64,000 nt of DNA, from assembly GCF_003074135.1 (NCBI RefSeq), contig NZ_PPDK01000001.1, forward strand, positions 1,488,001-1,552,000, given 5' to 3'. Of the stretch, positions 35,383 through 43,906 are shown piece after piece. Source of the DNA: Euzebya tangerina (GTDB lineage Bacteria > Actinomycetota > Nitriliruptoria > Euzebyales > Euzebyaceae). Both the position numbers and the translations under genes were made by a program. The notes under the pieces were generated by a model. That model was given only the letters and a program-made list of their open reading frames with translations, had not been told where the DNA came from and searched no databases. Within the stretch, counting starts at the first letter, position 1. Each line of letters starts with the position of its first letter.

Positions 35383-35964
35383 ATGGCGACCTTCACGCTG
35401 CGCCGGACCACGACGGTGATCACCGAGGTGACCCACGATGGCGGGCCGTCGCTGCCCACGCCGCGACGCAAGGCTGTGATCTGTGCGGTCGTCACCAACC
35501 CCTTCGCGGGTCGGTACGAAGCCGAGATCGAGTCGGCGATGGCGGACCTAGGACCGCTGGCCGAGCGCCTGGCCGCATCACTGATCGCCGTTCTGGGCGG
35601 GCCGGATGAGATCGAGAGCTACGGCAAGGGCGCGATCGTCGGCGTCGACGGGGAGTTGGAGCACGGCGCGCTGTGGCACAACCCTGGTGGGTGGGCCATG
35701 CGTGAGGCACTCGGTGGTAGCAAGGCGATCGTGCCCTCCAGCAAGGTGGTCGGCCCGATCGGGACCCGACTGGTCGTGCCGTTGGCCCACCGCGAGGCGG
35801 CCTACGTTCGGTCCCACTTCGACAGCGTCGAGGCGGCGGTCGACGATGCGCCACGCCCGGAGGAGATCGTGTTGGCGCTGGCCATGAGCGACGGACCGCG
35901 GGTGCACGCCAGAGTGGGCGGCCTCCGGGCCCAGGACATCATCGGAGAGGATGGGTTGCGATGA
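35383..35964 (+). CDS. PF06684 'amino acid synthesis' family protein, copy 1
   Basis: 193 aa. Family hallmarks: VICAVVTNPFAGRYEAEIE, SYGKGAIVGVDGELEHGALW, GGSKAIVPSSKVVGPIGT and HREAAYVRSHFD. The biochemical role of the family is not settled despite its name. Starts 3 bp after the amidohydrolase stop and overlaps its paralogue by 4 bp, so the three are one transcript and the two paralogues may form a heteromer. Confidence 0.85.
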   Translation: MATFTLRRTTTVITEVTHDGGPSLPTPRRKAVICAVVTNPFAGRYEAEIESAMADLGPLAERLAASLIAVLGGPDEIESYGKGAIVGVDGELEHGALWHNPGGWAMREALGGSKAIVPSSKVVGPIGTRLVVPLAHREAAYVRSHFDSVEAAVDDAPRPEEIVLALAMSDGPRVHARVGGLRAQDIIGEDGLR

Positions 35965-36539
35965 CCGCGATCCGAACCAGGATTGCCCGCATCGAGGAGG
36001 TCGAGCGCGTGTGGGACCAGCCGCTGGCGCAGCCGTGCCGTCGCGTGGTGACGGCGGCGGTGATCGCCAACCCGTACGCCGGGCAATTCGTCGAGGACCT
36101 GAGTCCCCTCTACCAAGTGGGAGAGGACCTCGGTCGCGAACTGGGGGAGTGGGCCGTGTCGCTGCTGGGCGGCGACATCAGCGTCCACAGCTACGGGAAG
36201 GGCGCAATCGTCGGGACGGCCGGTGAGCTGGAGCATGCCGCCGCAGTGCTGCACCCGCAGCTCGGGAAGGGGCTCCGGCCGGCGGTCGGAGGCGGGAAGT
36301 CGCTGATCCCCTCGTCGAAGAAGATGGGCGGGGTCGGGACAGTGCTGGACGTGCCTCTGGGGCACAAGGACGCGGCCTACGTGCGCTCGCACTTCGACGC
36401 GATCGCGGCGTGGTGTCCGGACGGGCCGCGGCCTGATGAGCTGCTGGTCGCGGTGGCGGTGACTGACTCGGGTCGGCCGCTGGCCAGGGTGGGGGGCCTC
36501 CCGGCCGAGGACATCGTGGGCGAGGATGGGTTGCGGTGA
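35961..36539 (+). CDS. PF06684 'amino acid synthesis' family protein, copy 2
   Basis: 192 aa. Same landmarks as the upstream gene (VIANPYAGQFVEDL, SYGKGAIVGTAGELEHAA, GGKSLIPSSKKMGGVGT, HKDAAYVRSHFDAI, ending DIVGEDGLR), but only moderately similar otherwise, so the duplication is old. ATG overlaps copy 1, and its stop overlaps the GTG of the next gene by 4 bp. Confidence 0.85.
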   Translation: MTAIRTRIARIEEVERVWDQPLAQPCRRVVTAAVIANPYAGQFVEDLSPLYQVGEDLGRELGEWAVSLLGGDISVHSYGKGAIVGTAGELEHAAAVLHPQLGKGLRPAVGGGKSLIPSSKKMGGVGTVLDVPLGHKDAAYVRSHFDAIAAWCPDGPRPDELLVAVAVTDSGRPLARVGGLPAEDIVGEDGLR

Positions 36540-37192
36540 CCCGTTGGTGGGAGTGGGAGGAGGCGTTCCCGATCGAGCCGGACGGGACGGCGCTTCTGGT
36601 GGTGGACATGCAGCAAGGCTTCATCGAGCCCGGCTCCGTGCTGGAGGTGCCGATGGCCCGGGAGCAGATACCCGTGATCCAGGCCCTGATCGAGGGCTTC
36701 CGGGAGCGAGGCATGCCCGTGGCTTACACCCGCTTCGTGGCCCGGGAAGATCACTTCCTCCCGTTCTACCGGTCGCGGGCACCTCAGCGGGGGCTGGACT
36801 TGGCCGCGCCCCGATCGATGTTCGCGCCGGACAGCGACGACGCCAAGATCGATGAGCGGCTCGCGCCGCGGGAGGGCGAGATCGTGGTGGACAAGATCGC
36901 CTACGACGGCTTCCACCAGACCGAGCTGGACGATCGACTGCGGTCGCGCGGGATCGACACGCTGGTGCACTGCGGCACGGTCGTGAACTGGTGCGTTGAC
37001 TCCACGCTCCGCGCAGCCTTCCACCGGCGCTATCAGAACGTGGTCGTTGCGGATGGGGTGAGCGGCTACGAACACGCGGGGGCGAGTGGTGAGGACTGGG
37101 TGGCGAGAGAGCTGGACTTCTTCGCGGAGGCGCTGGCGACGGTGCTGAGGGCGGAGGACGTGCTGGCAGAGCTGGGCGCAAGCGAGACTTAA
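36536..37192 (+). CDS. Isochorismatase-fold cysteine hydrolase
   Basis: 218 aa from GTG 36536. The catalytic triad is complete: D24 (VVDMQQGF), K120 (VDKIAYDGFHQT) and C153 (VVNWCVDST), with the cis-peptide region HCGTVVN. Relatives hydrolyse nicotinamide, maleamate, ureidoacrylate or N-carbamoylsarcosine. As last gene of the amidohydrolase operon it most likely removes an amide or carbamoyl group from the opened ring. Confidence 0.92.
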   Translation: MTRWWEWEEAFPIEPDGTALLVVDMQQGFIEPGSVLEVPMAREQIPVIQALIEGFRERGMPVAYTRFVAREDHFLPFYRSRAPQRGLDLAAPRSMFAPDSDDAKIDERLAPREGEIVVDKIAYDGFHQTELDDRLRSRGIDTLVHCGTVVNWCVDSTLRAAFHRRYQNVVVADGVSGYEHAGASGEDWVARELDFFAEALATVLRAEDVLAELGASET

Positions 37193-37259
37193 CCCGTCAG
37201 GTCTCCGCCCGTTCGACGACGGACGGGGGGCATCAGAACCGCGATACGGTCGTCGGTGG

Positions 37260-38693
37260 ATGGGAAGTCGGCGGGTCGTGATCGCGTGTCTGTGTGCGCT
37301 CATCGTTGCGTGCTCACCGATCGCGGCAACCGACACGACGGAGTCTGCCGCTCCGACCGGGAACGCCGAGACCGCCGCGGCCGCCGACATCGCGGATGGG
37401 CCTCCTGGTCCGCCGACCAACCTGCCGCCGGCCGGGCCGACAGCACCCACCGGGGCTGAGCCGACCACACCCGAGCCGACTGCACCTGAGCCGACCGCGC
37501 CTGAGGCGACGACACCCGAGCCGACGACGCCCGAGCCGACGACGCCGGAACCCCCAACGCCGTGGCAACGTGACCTCGCCGCCCTCATCGACCGCCAGAC
37601 CGCGTCCGGCACCGACATCTCCATCTCGATCGCCAGCGACCAGCGAGGCGCGATCTACGACCATCAGGCCGGCCTCGAGCTCTGGCCCGCCTCGAACCAG
37701 AAGATCCTGACCGCGATCGGCGCTCTCGAGCTCCTCCCGCCAGATCACCGATTCACGACCACCTTCGCCACGAGCGGGACGGCGGGCGGCGCCCTCACCG
37801 GCGATCTGGTGGTGATCGCCGGCGGCGACCCGACCCTCACCAGCCTGGACCTGCGCGGCATGGTCGACACCCTGGTGACCCGCGGAGTCCGCCATATCCA
37901 GGGAGACCTGGTCGTCGACGCCAGCCGCTACGAGACGGCGACAACTGCTCTCGGCTGGCAGGACTGGCAGGTGCCGACCTACGTCGGTCCGATGTCGGCG
38001 TTCATGCTGGACGACAACCGCTGGCGCACCGATGCGGCCTACCTGGCCGACCCGGCCCTCGGCAACCTCACCCGGCTGGCCGACTTCCTGGGGGCCGCCG
38101 GCGTGCAGCTCGATGGCACCATCCGAACAGGCGCCGCAACTGCCGCCAGGGTGTTCGTCGAGCACACCTCCGCACCGGTGGCCGAGCTGCTGCCGCGCAT
38201 GCTCGGCGCCAGCGACAACGAGATCGCCGAGTCCCTGATCCGCGAGATCGGCTTCCTCCATGGCGACGACGGGTCCACCCCCGCGGGGTTGGCTGCGATC
38301 CGTCGGGCCCTCGCTGCCAATGGGTTCCTGCTCACCGGTACGGACGGCGACGGATCCGGCCTCAGTCGCGCCAACTACCGCTCGGCCACCAACTGGCGGG
38401 ACCTACTGGCCTACGCCCGCTCGCAGCCGTGGGCCGAGGCGTTCACCGACGCGCTCCCCGTCAGTGGGGTATCCGGCACCCTGGCCGGCCGCCTGACCGG
38501 TCCCGCCACAGCCGGCCGGATCACCGCCAAGACCGGCACGATCATCGGCGGCCGGGCACTGTCGGGGTATGCCGTCCTCCCCGACGGTGACCAGGTCCAG
38601 TTCTCCATCGTCGTCAACGGACCGGACAGCAATATCGCGGTGATCGACGCGGTGCTGTCCCACCTGCTCGCCACACCTCCGCCTCTCGGATAG
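37260..38693 (+). CDS. D-alanyl-D-alanine carboxypeptidase/endopeptidase, PBP4 type
   Basis: 477 aa. Lipoprotein-type signal (CLCALIVACS, Cys18), then a low-complexity linker of repeated TPEP/TAPE units, then the S13 peptidase: active S145-x-x-K148 (PASNQKIL), S318-D-N320 (GASDNEIAE) and K424-T-G (AKTGTI). All three penicillin-binding motifs are intact. It trims peptidoglycan outside the membrane. Monocistronic. Confidence 0.93.
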   Translation: MGSRRVVIACLCALIVACSPIAATDTTESAAPTGNAETAAAADIADGPPGPPTNLPPAGPTAPTGAEPTTPEPTAPEPTAPEATTPEPTTPEPTTPEPPTPWQRDLAALIDRQTASGTDISISIASDQRGAIYDHQAGLELWPASNQKILTAIGALELLPPDHRFTTTFATSGTAGGALTGDLVVIAGGDPTLTSLDLRGMVDTLVTRGVRHIQGDLVVDASRYETATTALGWQDWQVPTYVGPMSAFMLDDNRWRTDAAYLADPALGNLTRLADFLGAAGVQLDGTIRTGAATAARVFVEHTSAPVAELLPRMLGASDNEIAESLIREIGFLHGDDGSTPAGLAAIRRALAANGFLLTGTDGDGSGLSRANYRSATNWRDLLAYARSQPWAEAFTDALPVSGVSGTLAGRLTGPATAGRITAKTGTIIGGRALSGYAVLPDGDQVQFSIVVNGPDSNIAVIDAVLSHLLATPPPLG

Positions 38694-39021
38694 GACCACC
38701 ACAGAAATCTGCACGAAATCAGGAGGCGTGGCCACACAACAGACGACGGTGGCCGGGTCAGGTAGCGGACCAGGCCGCCACGACACAGGGCGGACGCAAC
38801 CTCCTTGTGGCTGAATACCACCGGCTCGAAACCGGATCCCGACGGCGGGTGACCAATCACCGTGCAGCCGTCATCAGTCACATCCGCATCGCGCACGATG
38901 CAGCAACCATCACCACGCGTCGACTGTGACGGGGCCGGGTCCGTGACGGAGGGTCAGGGGCATCCGGCCACCGTCTTCGCATCACAGGGGCGTGCGTCAC
39001 CCCCGTGCTACCGTCTGCCCC
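38694..39021. other. 328-bp gene-free region before MntA/HepT
   Basis: No gene I can support. On the minus strand a short frame reads GGLVRYLTRPPSSVVWPRLL, which could be a remnant, but it has no start and no family. The right end holds the MntA promoter. Confidence 0.4.
39009..39021 (+). promoter_or_regulatory. Leaderless -10 of mntA-hepT
   Basis: TACCGT at 39009-39014 is followed after 7 nt by GTG 39022. There is no ribosome binding site in front of any start here, which supports a leaderless mRNA beginning at GTG. Confidence 0.5.
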
Positions 39022-39408
39022 GTGTCTGCGGGACAGACGATGAAGCTGCCGGCCGGGCTTTCCCTAGAGCGCATCCAGGAAGCTCTCCGCCAGGCCGGCG
39101 CCGTCTTCGCCTTCGTCCACGGCAGCCGCGTCGACGGAACGCACCGCGACCACTCGGACGTCGACGTGGCGGCCTGGTTCGGCCGGGACGTCAATTCCTG
39201 GGAGGTGCCGGTGCCACCACCGGTCGACCTGCTCGTGCTCGACACAGCGGGGCTTGAGCTGTCAGGACGTGTCGCGCAGCACGGCGTCCTGATCCTCGAC
39301 GACGACCCGCCCACGCGAGTCCGCTGGCAGGCCGATCGTTCCAAGCGCTATCTGGACGAGGCATACCGTCGACAGCAGCTCGTCCGGACGGTTCTCGGCG
39401 ATGGTTGA
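39022..39408 (+). CDS. mntA: MntA-type nucleotidyltransferase antitoxin
   Basis: 128 aa. Minimal nucleotidyltransferase motif FVHGSRVDGTHRDHSDVDVA (G-S...D-x-D) is intact. In MntA/HepT modules this protein AMPylates and silences the HEPN toxin. GTG 39022 is chosen for the leaderless promoter; ATG 39040 would remove 6 aa. It overlaps hepT by 8 bp. Confidence 0.88.
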   Translation: MSAGQTMKLPAGLSLERIQEALRQAGAVFAFVHGSRVDGTHRDHSDVDVAAWFGRDVNSWEVPVPPPVDLLVLDTAGLELSGRVAQHGVLILDDDPPTRVRWQADRSKRYLDEAYRRQQLVRTVLGDG

Positions 39409-39841
39409 TGCCGTCCGATTGGCCCGACTGCTGCAACGGCTGGGGCAGCAGATGTCCATTCTGCAACGACGAGCGAAGGAGGATCGTGCCGCGCTGAGTG
39501 CCGACGAGGCGCGGCTGTCCGGCACCAAGTACCGCTTCATCACGGCGATCGAGGCCGTGTTGGACGTTGCCCATCATCTGCTGGCCTCAGAGCTGTGGGG
39601 ACCGGCCGAAGACAGCGGCGATGCCGTGCGACAACTCGCCCGCCATGAGGTGGTTGATCGTGAGTTGGGTGACCGACTGGCTCGAACCGTCGGGTTTCGC
39701 AACGTTCTGGTCCATGGCTATGCCGAGGTCGATGACGGCATCGTGCTGGCTGCGCTGGATGAGCTGGACGATCTTGAGTCGTTCATCGAGCAGGTCAGAT
39801 CCTGGGCCGCCCTCCAGGCGGGCGATACCGATGCCACCTAG
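39401..39841 (+). CDS. hepT: HepT-type HEPN ribonuclease toxin (DUF86)
   Basis: 146 aa all-helical HEPN protein. RNase motif R-x4-H in FRNVLVHGYAEVDD, with the family-typical following Tyr, the target of AMPylation in characterised pairs. KYRFITAIEAVLDVAHHLLA is the conserved DUF86 helix. Immediately behind its antitoxin, overlapping by 8 bp. Confidence 0.9.
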   Translation: MVDAVRLARLLQRLGQQMSILQRRAKEDRAALSADEARLSGTKYRFITAIEAVLDVAHHLLASELWGPAEDSGDAVRQLARHEVVDRELGDRLARTVGFRNVLVHGYAEVDDGIVLAALDELDDLESFIEQVRSWAALQAGDTDAT

Positions 39842-39953
39842 GTCCTCCGATTGTCGTGGGTCGATGCCGGTGGTGGAACGCACGGGGTGCCCATCTCGGC
39901 GAAGATGGCCTCAGGCCGGAACATGCGGTGTGCAGCCCCACGTTGGGTCCCAG

Positions 39954-40376
39954 ATGAACATCTGGACGCCCTGGATTGCACTGGACGATGAGCACGTGCA
40001 GCTCAGTCTGGAACCGAGCGCCGTGATCGATGCCTTCAGAACGCGCCTGTCACATGCCGATGTGATCGCCTGGGACGAGCAGCGCGACGTGCTGGTGGCC
40101 CGCTTCGCAGGTCAGGCGGGGGCATTCTCCTTCGCCACTGCCGAAGTGGTGCGGTTCACGCCCACGCGGATCACCTTCACCCACCTCTCCGGTCCCTTCA
40201 TGGCCTGCGAGGAGACCGTTGACGTGGTTACGAGCGACCCCGGGGTTGTTGTCACTCACCGCGGCCGCTTCCGGATGAAGTACGGGCCGCTCGGCTGGCT
40301 CTTCGGGCGGTTTGTCGTCAAGCACCTCTTCGAACAGCATGTTGCGGAGGAGATGTCCGGCCTCGTCGCGCAGTGA
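39954..40376 (+). CDS. SRPBCC-like hypothetical protein
   Basis: 140 aa, ATG 39954. Strand-helix pattern with VRFTPTRITFTHLSGPFMACEE, then VVTHRGRFRMKYGPLGWLFG and a long C-terminal helix FVVKHLFEQHVAEEMSGL, consistent with a START/SRPBCC lipid- or ligand-binding fold. Family call tentative; no operon partner. Confidence 0.6.
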   Translation: MNIWTPWIALDDEHVQLSLEPSAVIDAFRTRLSHADVIAWDEQRDVLVARFAGQAGAFSFATAEVVRFTPTRITFTHLSGPFMACEETVDVVTSDPGVVVTHRGRFRMKYGPLGWLFGRFVVKHLFEQHVAEEMSGLVAQ

Positions 40377-40379
40377 GCG

Positions 40380-40505
40380 AGCGACCTCCAGGGTCCCCTC
40401 CGTCAGCACGCGGTAGCCGTCGGCGAACTCGAGCGTCAGAGACGTCCGCACCTCGGCGTCGGTGAAGGGCTCGAGATAGGTCCTCGCCCGATGGCCGCAG
40501 ACGGG
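40380..40505 (-). pseudogene. Second fragment of AAA/STAND-type ATPase gene
   Basis: The minus-strand frame ARTYLEPFTDAEVRTSLTLE continuing FADGYRVLTEGTLEVARSL matches the end of the fragment at 15594-15958 (YLEPFTDSEVQAVLTLEF, ADGYPVLS). It continues slightly further toward the C-terminus. No start, no Walker motifs; it abuts the SRPBCC-like gene. Confidence 0.65.
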
Positions 40506-40598
40506 GCGCCAACCCCAACTCGTAAGAGTACGTCCTGCCGGCGAAGGCGTAGGAGTACCGATTCGAGTACATGTACGTCACCTGGGCTATGCAGCCGA

Positions 40599-41045
40599 TC
40601 AGGTGTCGTCGATGCGCGCCAACAGGTCAGCCAGCGTGGCCAGCTCCGCCTCGCTCAGCACCTCCAGCTGCCGCGCGGCGACCTGCCGGCGTCGTCGGGT
40701 GAGCGTGCCCAGCAGGTCCCGGCCGGCCTCGGTGGCCTCGACGACCACGGCCCGACGGTCCGTCGGGTCGGGTGAGCGGGCCACCAGGCCCTGCTCCTCC
40801 AGTTCGTCGATCACGTCGGTGGCCGAGCGGCGGGCGATGCGAAGCCACTCGGCGACCTGACTCATCCTGGGTGGGCTGTCGCAGCAACTGACCATGCGCA
40901 GTGCTCGCCACTGCGCCGGCGTGACGCCGGTGTCCTTCAGGTCCCGCCGCACCGCGTGGCGGAGCCGACTGGCCGTGTGGTGCAGCAGATCGGCAACCTG
41001 CTCGGCCGTCGTCGCCGGCCCGCGCTCGGGAATACTTGACACCAT
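40599..41045 (-). CDS. MarR family transcriptional regulator
   Basis: 148 aa. Winged HTH core (TPAQWRALRMVSCCDSPPRM, SQVAEWLRIARRSATDVIDE) and wing SPDPTDRRAVVVEATEAG with the conserved DxRxxxV. The CC pair in the first recognition segment could sense oxidants. Divergent from an ABC exporter across 64 bp, the standard layout for a repressor of its own exporter. Confidence 0.92.
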   Translation of the reverse strand: MVSSIPERGPATTAEQVADLLHHTASRLRHAVRRDLKDTGVTPAQWRALRMVSCCDSPPRMSQVAEWLRIARRSATDVIDELEEQGLVARSPDPTDRRAVVVEATEAGRDLLGTLTRRRRQVAARQLEVLSEAELATLADLLARIDDT

Positions 41046-41050
41046 TAGTG

Positions 41051-41068
41051 AGTTAACCTCATCATGAG
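41051..41068. promoter_or_regulatory. Candidate MarR operator
   Basis: A perfect dyad CTCATCATGAG (41058-41068) follows a GTTAAC palindrome (41052-41057). Outer words AGTGAG (41047) and CTTACT (41074) are also near-inverted. Located between the divergent MarR and exporter genes. Confidence 0.55.
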
Positions 41069-41109
41069 TCTTGCTTACTACCTCCGAACCCTACCGACGG
41101 GAGCCCGAT

Positions 41110-42966
41110 TTGCCTAGACCTCCCCGCGCCATGTTCCACGACCCCTCCGTCACCGACCACAAGTTGGCCCCCGGGACCCTCCGCCGGATCGCCGGCTTCG
41201 CCAGGCCCTACCGCCGCCAGATCGCCATCTTCCTCTCCCTCGTGATCGTCGACGCCATCGCCGGTGCCGCCACCCCGCTGCTGTACCGCGCGATCATCGA
41301 CGACGGCATCACCGGCCAGCGGCCCGGCCTGGTCATCGGCCTCTCGCTGGGCGTCGCGCTGCTCGCGCTCGTCTCCGCCAGCATCGGCCTGGTCCAGCGG
41401 TGGTTCTCCTCCTCGATCGGTGAGGGGTTGATCCACGACCTGCGGACCCAGGTCTTCGACCACGTCCAGGCCATGCCGATCGGCTTCTTCAGCCGGGCGC
41501 AGACCGGGGCGCTGGTCAGCCGCCTCAACAACGACGTCCAGGGCGCCCAGCAGGCCTTCACCTCAACCCTGTCCAACGTCGTCGGCAACCTGATCGGCGT
41601 CACCACGACCATCGCCGCGATGGCGGTCCTGTCGTGGCAGATCACCCTGCTCGCCCTGACCTTGCTGCCGCTGTTCCTGCTGCCAGCCCGCTGGACCGGC
41701 CGCCGGCTGGCAGAGATGTCCCGCGAGCGCGCCCGCCTCAACGGGGAGATGGGCCAGACCATGACCGAGCGGTTCAACGTCTCGGGCGCCCTGCTGGTCA
41801 AGCTGTTCGGCCGTCCCGAGGAGGAGTCGGCCGTCTTCGCCGAGCGCACCGCCCGGGTCCGCGACATCGGGGTCCGCTCGGCCATGTACGCCCGAGTGGT
41901 CATGACCGCGCTCGGCCTGCTGGCCACACTGGCGACCGCCATGGTCTACGGCGTCGGTGGCCTCAGCGTGATCAATGACGGGATGCAGATCGGCACCCTG
42001 GTCGCGCTGACCGCCTATCTGGGCCGGCTGTACGGGCCGCTGACGTCGCTGTCGAACGTGCAGGTCGATGTGATGACGACGCTGGTCAGCTTCGAGCGGG
42101 TCATCGAGGTGCTGGACCTGGAGCCGATGATCACCGACCCTGAGAACCCGGTCGAGTTGCCGGACGGGGTCCCCTCGGTCTCCATCGAGGACGTCTCGTT
42201 CACCTACCCCACGGCGGAAGAGGTGTCGCTGGCCTCTCTGGAGGGTGTCGCAACCCTCTCGACCGACGCCGGGGGAGAGGTGCTGCGCGGCATCGACCTG
42301 CACGTCGAGCCGGGCCGGACGCTGGCGCTGGTCGGCGCCTCGGGGGCGGGGAAGTCCACCATCGCGGGTCTGGTCAGCCGCCTGTACGACCCCACGTCCG
42401 GCACGGTCAGGCTGGGTGGCGTGGACCTGCGCGACACGACCCAGGCCCAGATCCGACAGGCCGTCGGAGTGGTCGCCCAGGACGTCCACCTCTTCCACGA
42501 CACCCTGGCCGCCAACCTGCGCTACGCCCGCCCGGACGCCACCGACGAGGAGCTGTACGCCGCGCTGGCGGACGCCCAGATCCTCGACGTCGTGCTGGCC
42601 CTGCCCGAGGGCATCGACACCGTCGTCGGCGACCGGGGCCACCGGCTGAGCGGCGGTGAGAAGCAGCGCCTCGCGATCGCCCGGCTGCTGCTGGCCGACC
42701 CCGGCGTGGTCGTCCTGGACGAGGCCACCGCGCACCTGGACACCCACGCCGAGATCGCAGTCCAGGCCGCCCTGAAGACGGCACTCGAGGGCCGGACGTC
42801 GATCGTGATCGCCCACCGCCTCTCCACCATTCGGAACGCGGATGAGATCGCCGTGATCGACGCCGGCCGGGTCGTCGAGCGTGGGACCCACGCGGACCTG
42901 CTGCTGGCCGACGGCGCCTACGCCCGACTGGTGGACGGTCAGGCGACGACGGTCCTGGCGGCCTGA
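41110..42966 (+). CDS. ABC exporter, fused permease and ATPase
   Basis: 618 aa. Six-helix exporter domain (about 35-335), then nucleotide-binding domain: Walker A GASGAGKSTI, Q-loop VAQDVHLF, signature LSGGEKQRL, Walker B VVLDEATAHLD, H-loop IAHRLSTI. A half-transporter that must dimerise, probably for a lipophilic drug. TTG 41110 has GGGAG 7 bp upstream; ATG 41131 and TTG 41071 are alternatives. Overlaps the convergent VOC gene by 28 bp. Confidence 0.93.
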   Translation: MPRPPRAMFHDPSVTDHKLAPGTLRRIAGFARPYRRQIAIFLSLVIVDAIAGAATPLLYRAIIDDGITGQRPGLVIGLSLGVALLALVSASIGLVQRWFSSSIGEGLIHDLRTQVFDHVQAMPIGFFSRAQTGALVSRLNNDVQGAQQAFTSTLSNVVGNLIGVTTTIAAMAVLSWQITLLALTLLPLFLLPARWTGRRLAEMSRERARLNGEMGQTMTERFNVSGALLVKLFGRPEEESAVFAERTARVRDIGVRSAMYARVVMTALGLLATLATAMVYGVGGLSVINDGMQIGTLVALTAYLGRLYGPLTSLSNVQVDVMTTLVSFERVIEVLDLEPMITDPENPVELPDGVPSVSIEDVSFTYPTAEEVSLASLEGVATLSTDAGGEVLRGIDLHVEPGRTLALVGASGAGKSTIAGLVSRLYDPTSGTVRLGGVDLRDTTQAQIRQAVGVVAQDVHLFHDTLAANLRYARPDATDEELYAALADAQILDVVLALPEGIDTVVGDRGHRLSGGEKQRLAIARLLLADPGVVVLDEATAHLDTHAEIAVQAALKTALEGRTSIVIAHRLSTIRNADEIAVIDAGRVVERGTHADLLLADGAYARLVDGQATTVLAA

Positions 42967-43895
42967 GCAGGCTGGAGGAGTTCGAGGACCCCGCCCCACG
43001 CCGGCCACATCGTGGTGACCGAGCGGCCCTCGTGCGGACCGGTGGTGGGCGTGACCGGGCCCTCCAGATCCCCGTCGAGAGGGGCCGCCATCACCCGTTC
43101 GTCCCGCACCTCGAGCGACAACACCACCGACAGCGGCCGACGGGCGGCTGACTCCGGCGCCGCATCCGGCACCGTGGCCATCAGCTCCGCGCGAGCGTTG
43201 CGCCGCTCGGGACCACGCAGGAGGACGGCGCGGAAGGCCGAGCCCTCGGGTAGGCCGATCATCGCCTCCACCGTCGGGCCCTCGAAGACCTGGTCGAAGT
43301 AGACCTGGCCGCCCAACCGGTCCCGCAGGGTCGACAACCCCGCCTCGATGTCGTCGGTCACCGTGATGGCGGCCACCACCTCGCTGACCTGCTCCTCCGG
43401 CCGGTCACCCAGCACACAGCGGTGCCGGTCCGGCAGGTACTCCACGAAGGCGTGGACCAGCCCCAGCGGCGCCTCGAGCAGCACCTCGTCCACCGTGAAG
43501 TCGGTCCCGAACAGCGGGTAGGAGACCGGCTCGGAGCGGAAGCGGAAGCCGTCAGCGAGCAACGCCGCATGCAACCCCGGCAGGTCCCTGACGTAGAAGT
43601 CCAGTGCGAACGGGCCTGGGACGGCCATCGAGCGGGGTTCGGTCACCTCCGGCCACCCCGGCACGCCGACCAGGCGCAGGCCACCGCCCAAGGCTCCGGG
43701 CTTGGCCAGGTCCCGGACGTCCAGCGTCGACGCGGCCCAGCCCTCCCGATCCAGCCGCCACAGCCGGTGGTAGGCGCTGCCCGGCGTGATCTCCCAGGCA
43801 CCTGTCTGGGTGAAGCCCAGGTGCCCCTGGTACAGCCGCAGCAGCGGCTCGACCGAGGGGGCGAACAGGGTGCAGACGTCGATGCCATCGAACAT
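42939..43895 (-). CDS. Two-domain VOC family protein
   Basis: 318 aa. Two glyoxalase-like modules: the first begins IDVCTLFAPSVEPLLRLYQG and includes GPFALDFYVRDLPGLHAAL; the second starts near EVVAAITVTDDIEAGLSTLR. The final 60 residues are an extension. Substrate unknown. Eleven bp behind the acyl-CoA dehydrogenase gene, in the minus-strand operon headed by the peptide-binding lipoprotein. Confidence 0.85.
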   Translation of the reverse strand: MFDGIDVCTLFAPSVEPLLRLYQGHLGFTQTGAWEITPGSAYHRLWRLDREGWAASTLDVRDLAKPGALGGGLRLVGVPGWPEVTEPRSMAVPGPFALDFYVRDLPGLHAALLADGFRFRSEPVSYPLFGTDFTVDEVLLEAPLGLVHAFVEYLPDRHRCVLGDRPEEQVSEVVAAITVTDDIEAGLSTLRDRLGGQVYFDQVFEGPTVEAMIGLPEGSAFRAVLLRGPERRNARAELMATVPDAAPESAARRPLSVVLSLEVRDERVMAAPLDGDLEGPVTPTTGPHEGRSVTTMWPAWGGVLELLQPAQAARTVVA

Positions 43896-43906
43896 GGATC
43901 GACCCC

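Noticed and set aside
38700-38896. Minus-strand frame with GGLVRYLTRPPSSVVWPRLL
   Set aside because: Looks protein-like, but has no credible start, stop boundary or recognised family.
40500-40581. Tyr/Ser-rich short frame (MTYMYSNRYSYAFAGRTYSY) with repeated GAGTAC words
   Set aside because: Too short and adjoining the ATPase remnant; no ribosome binding site. Possibly chance repetition.
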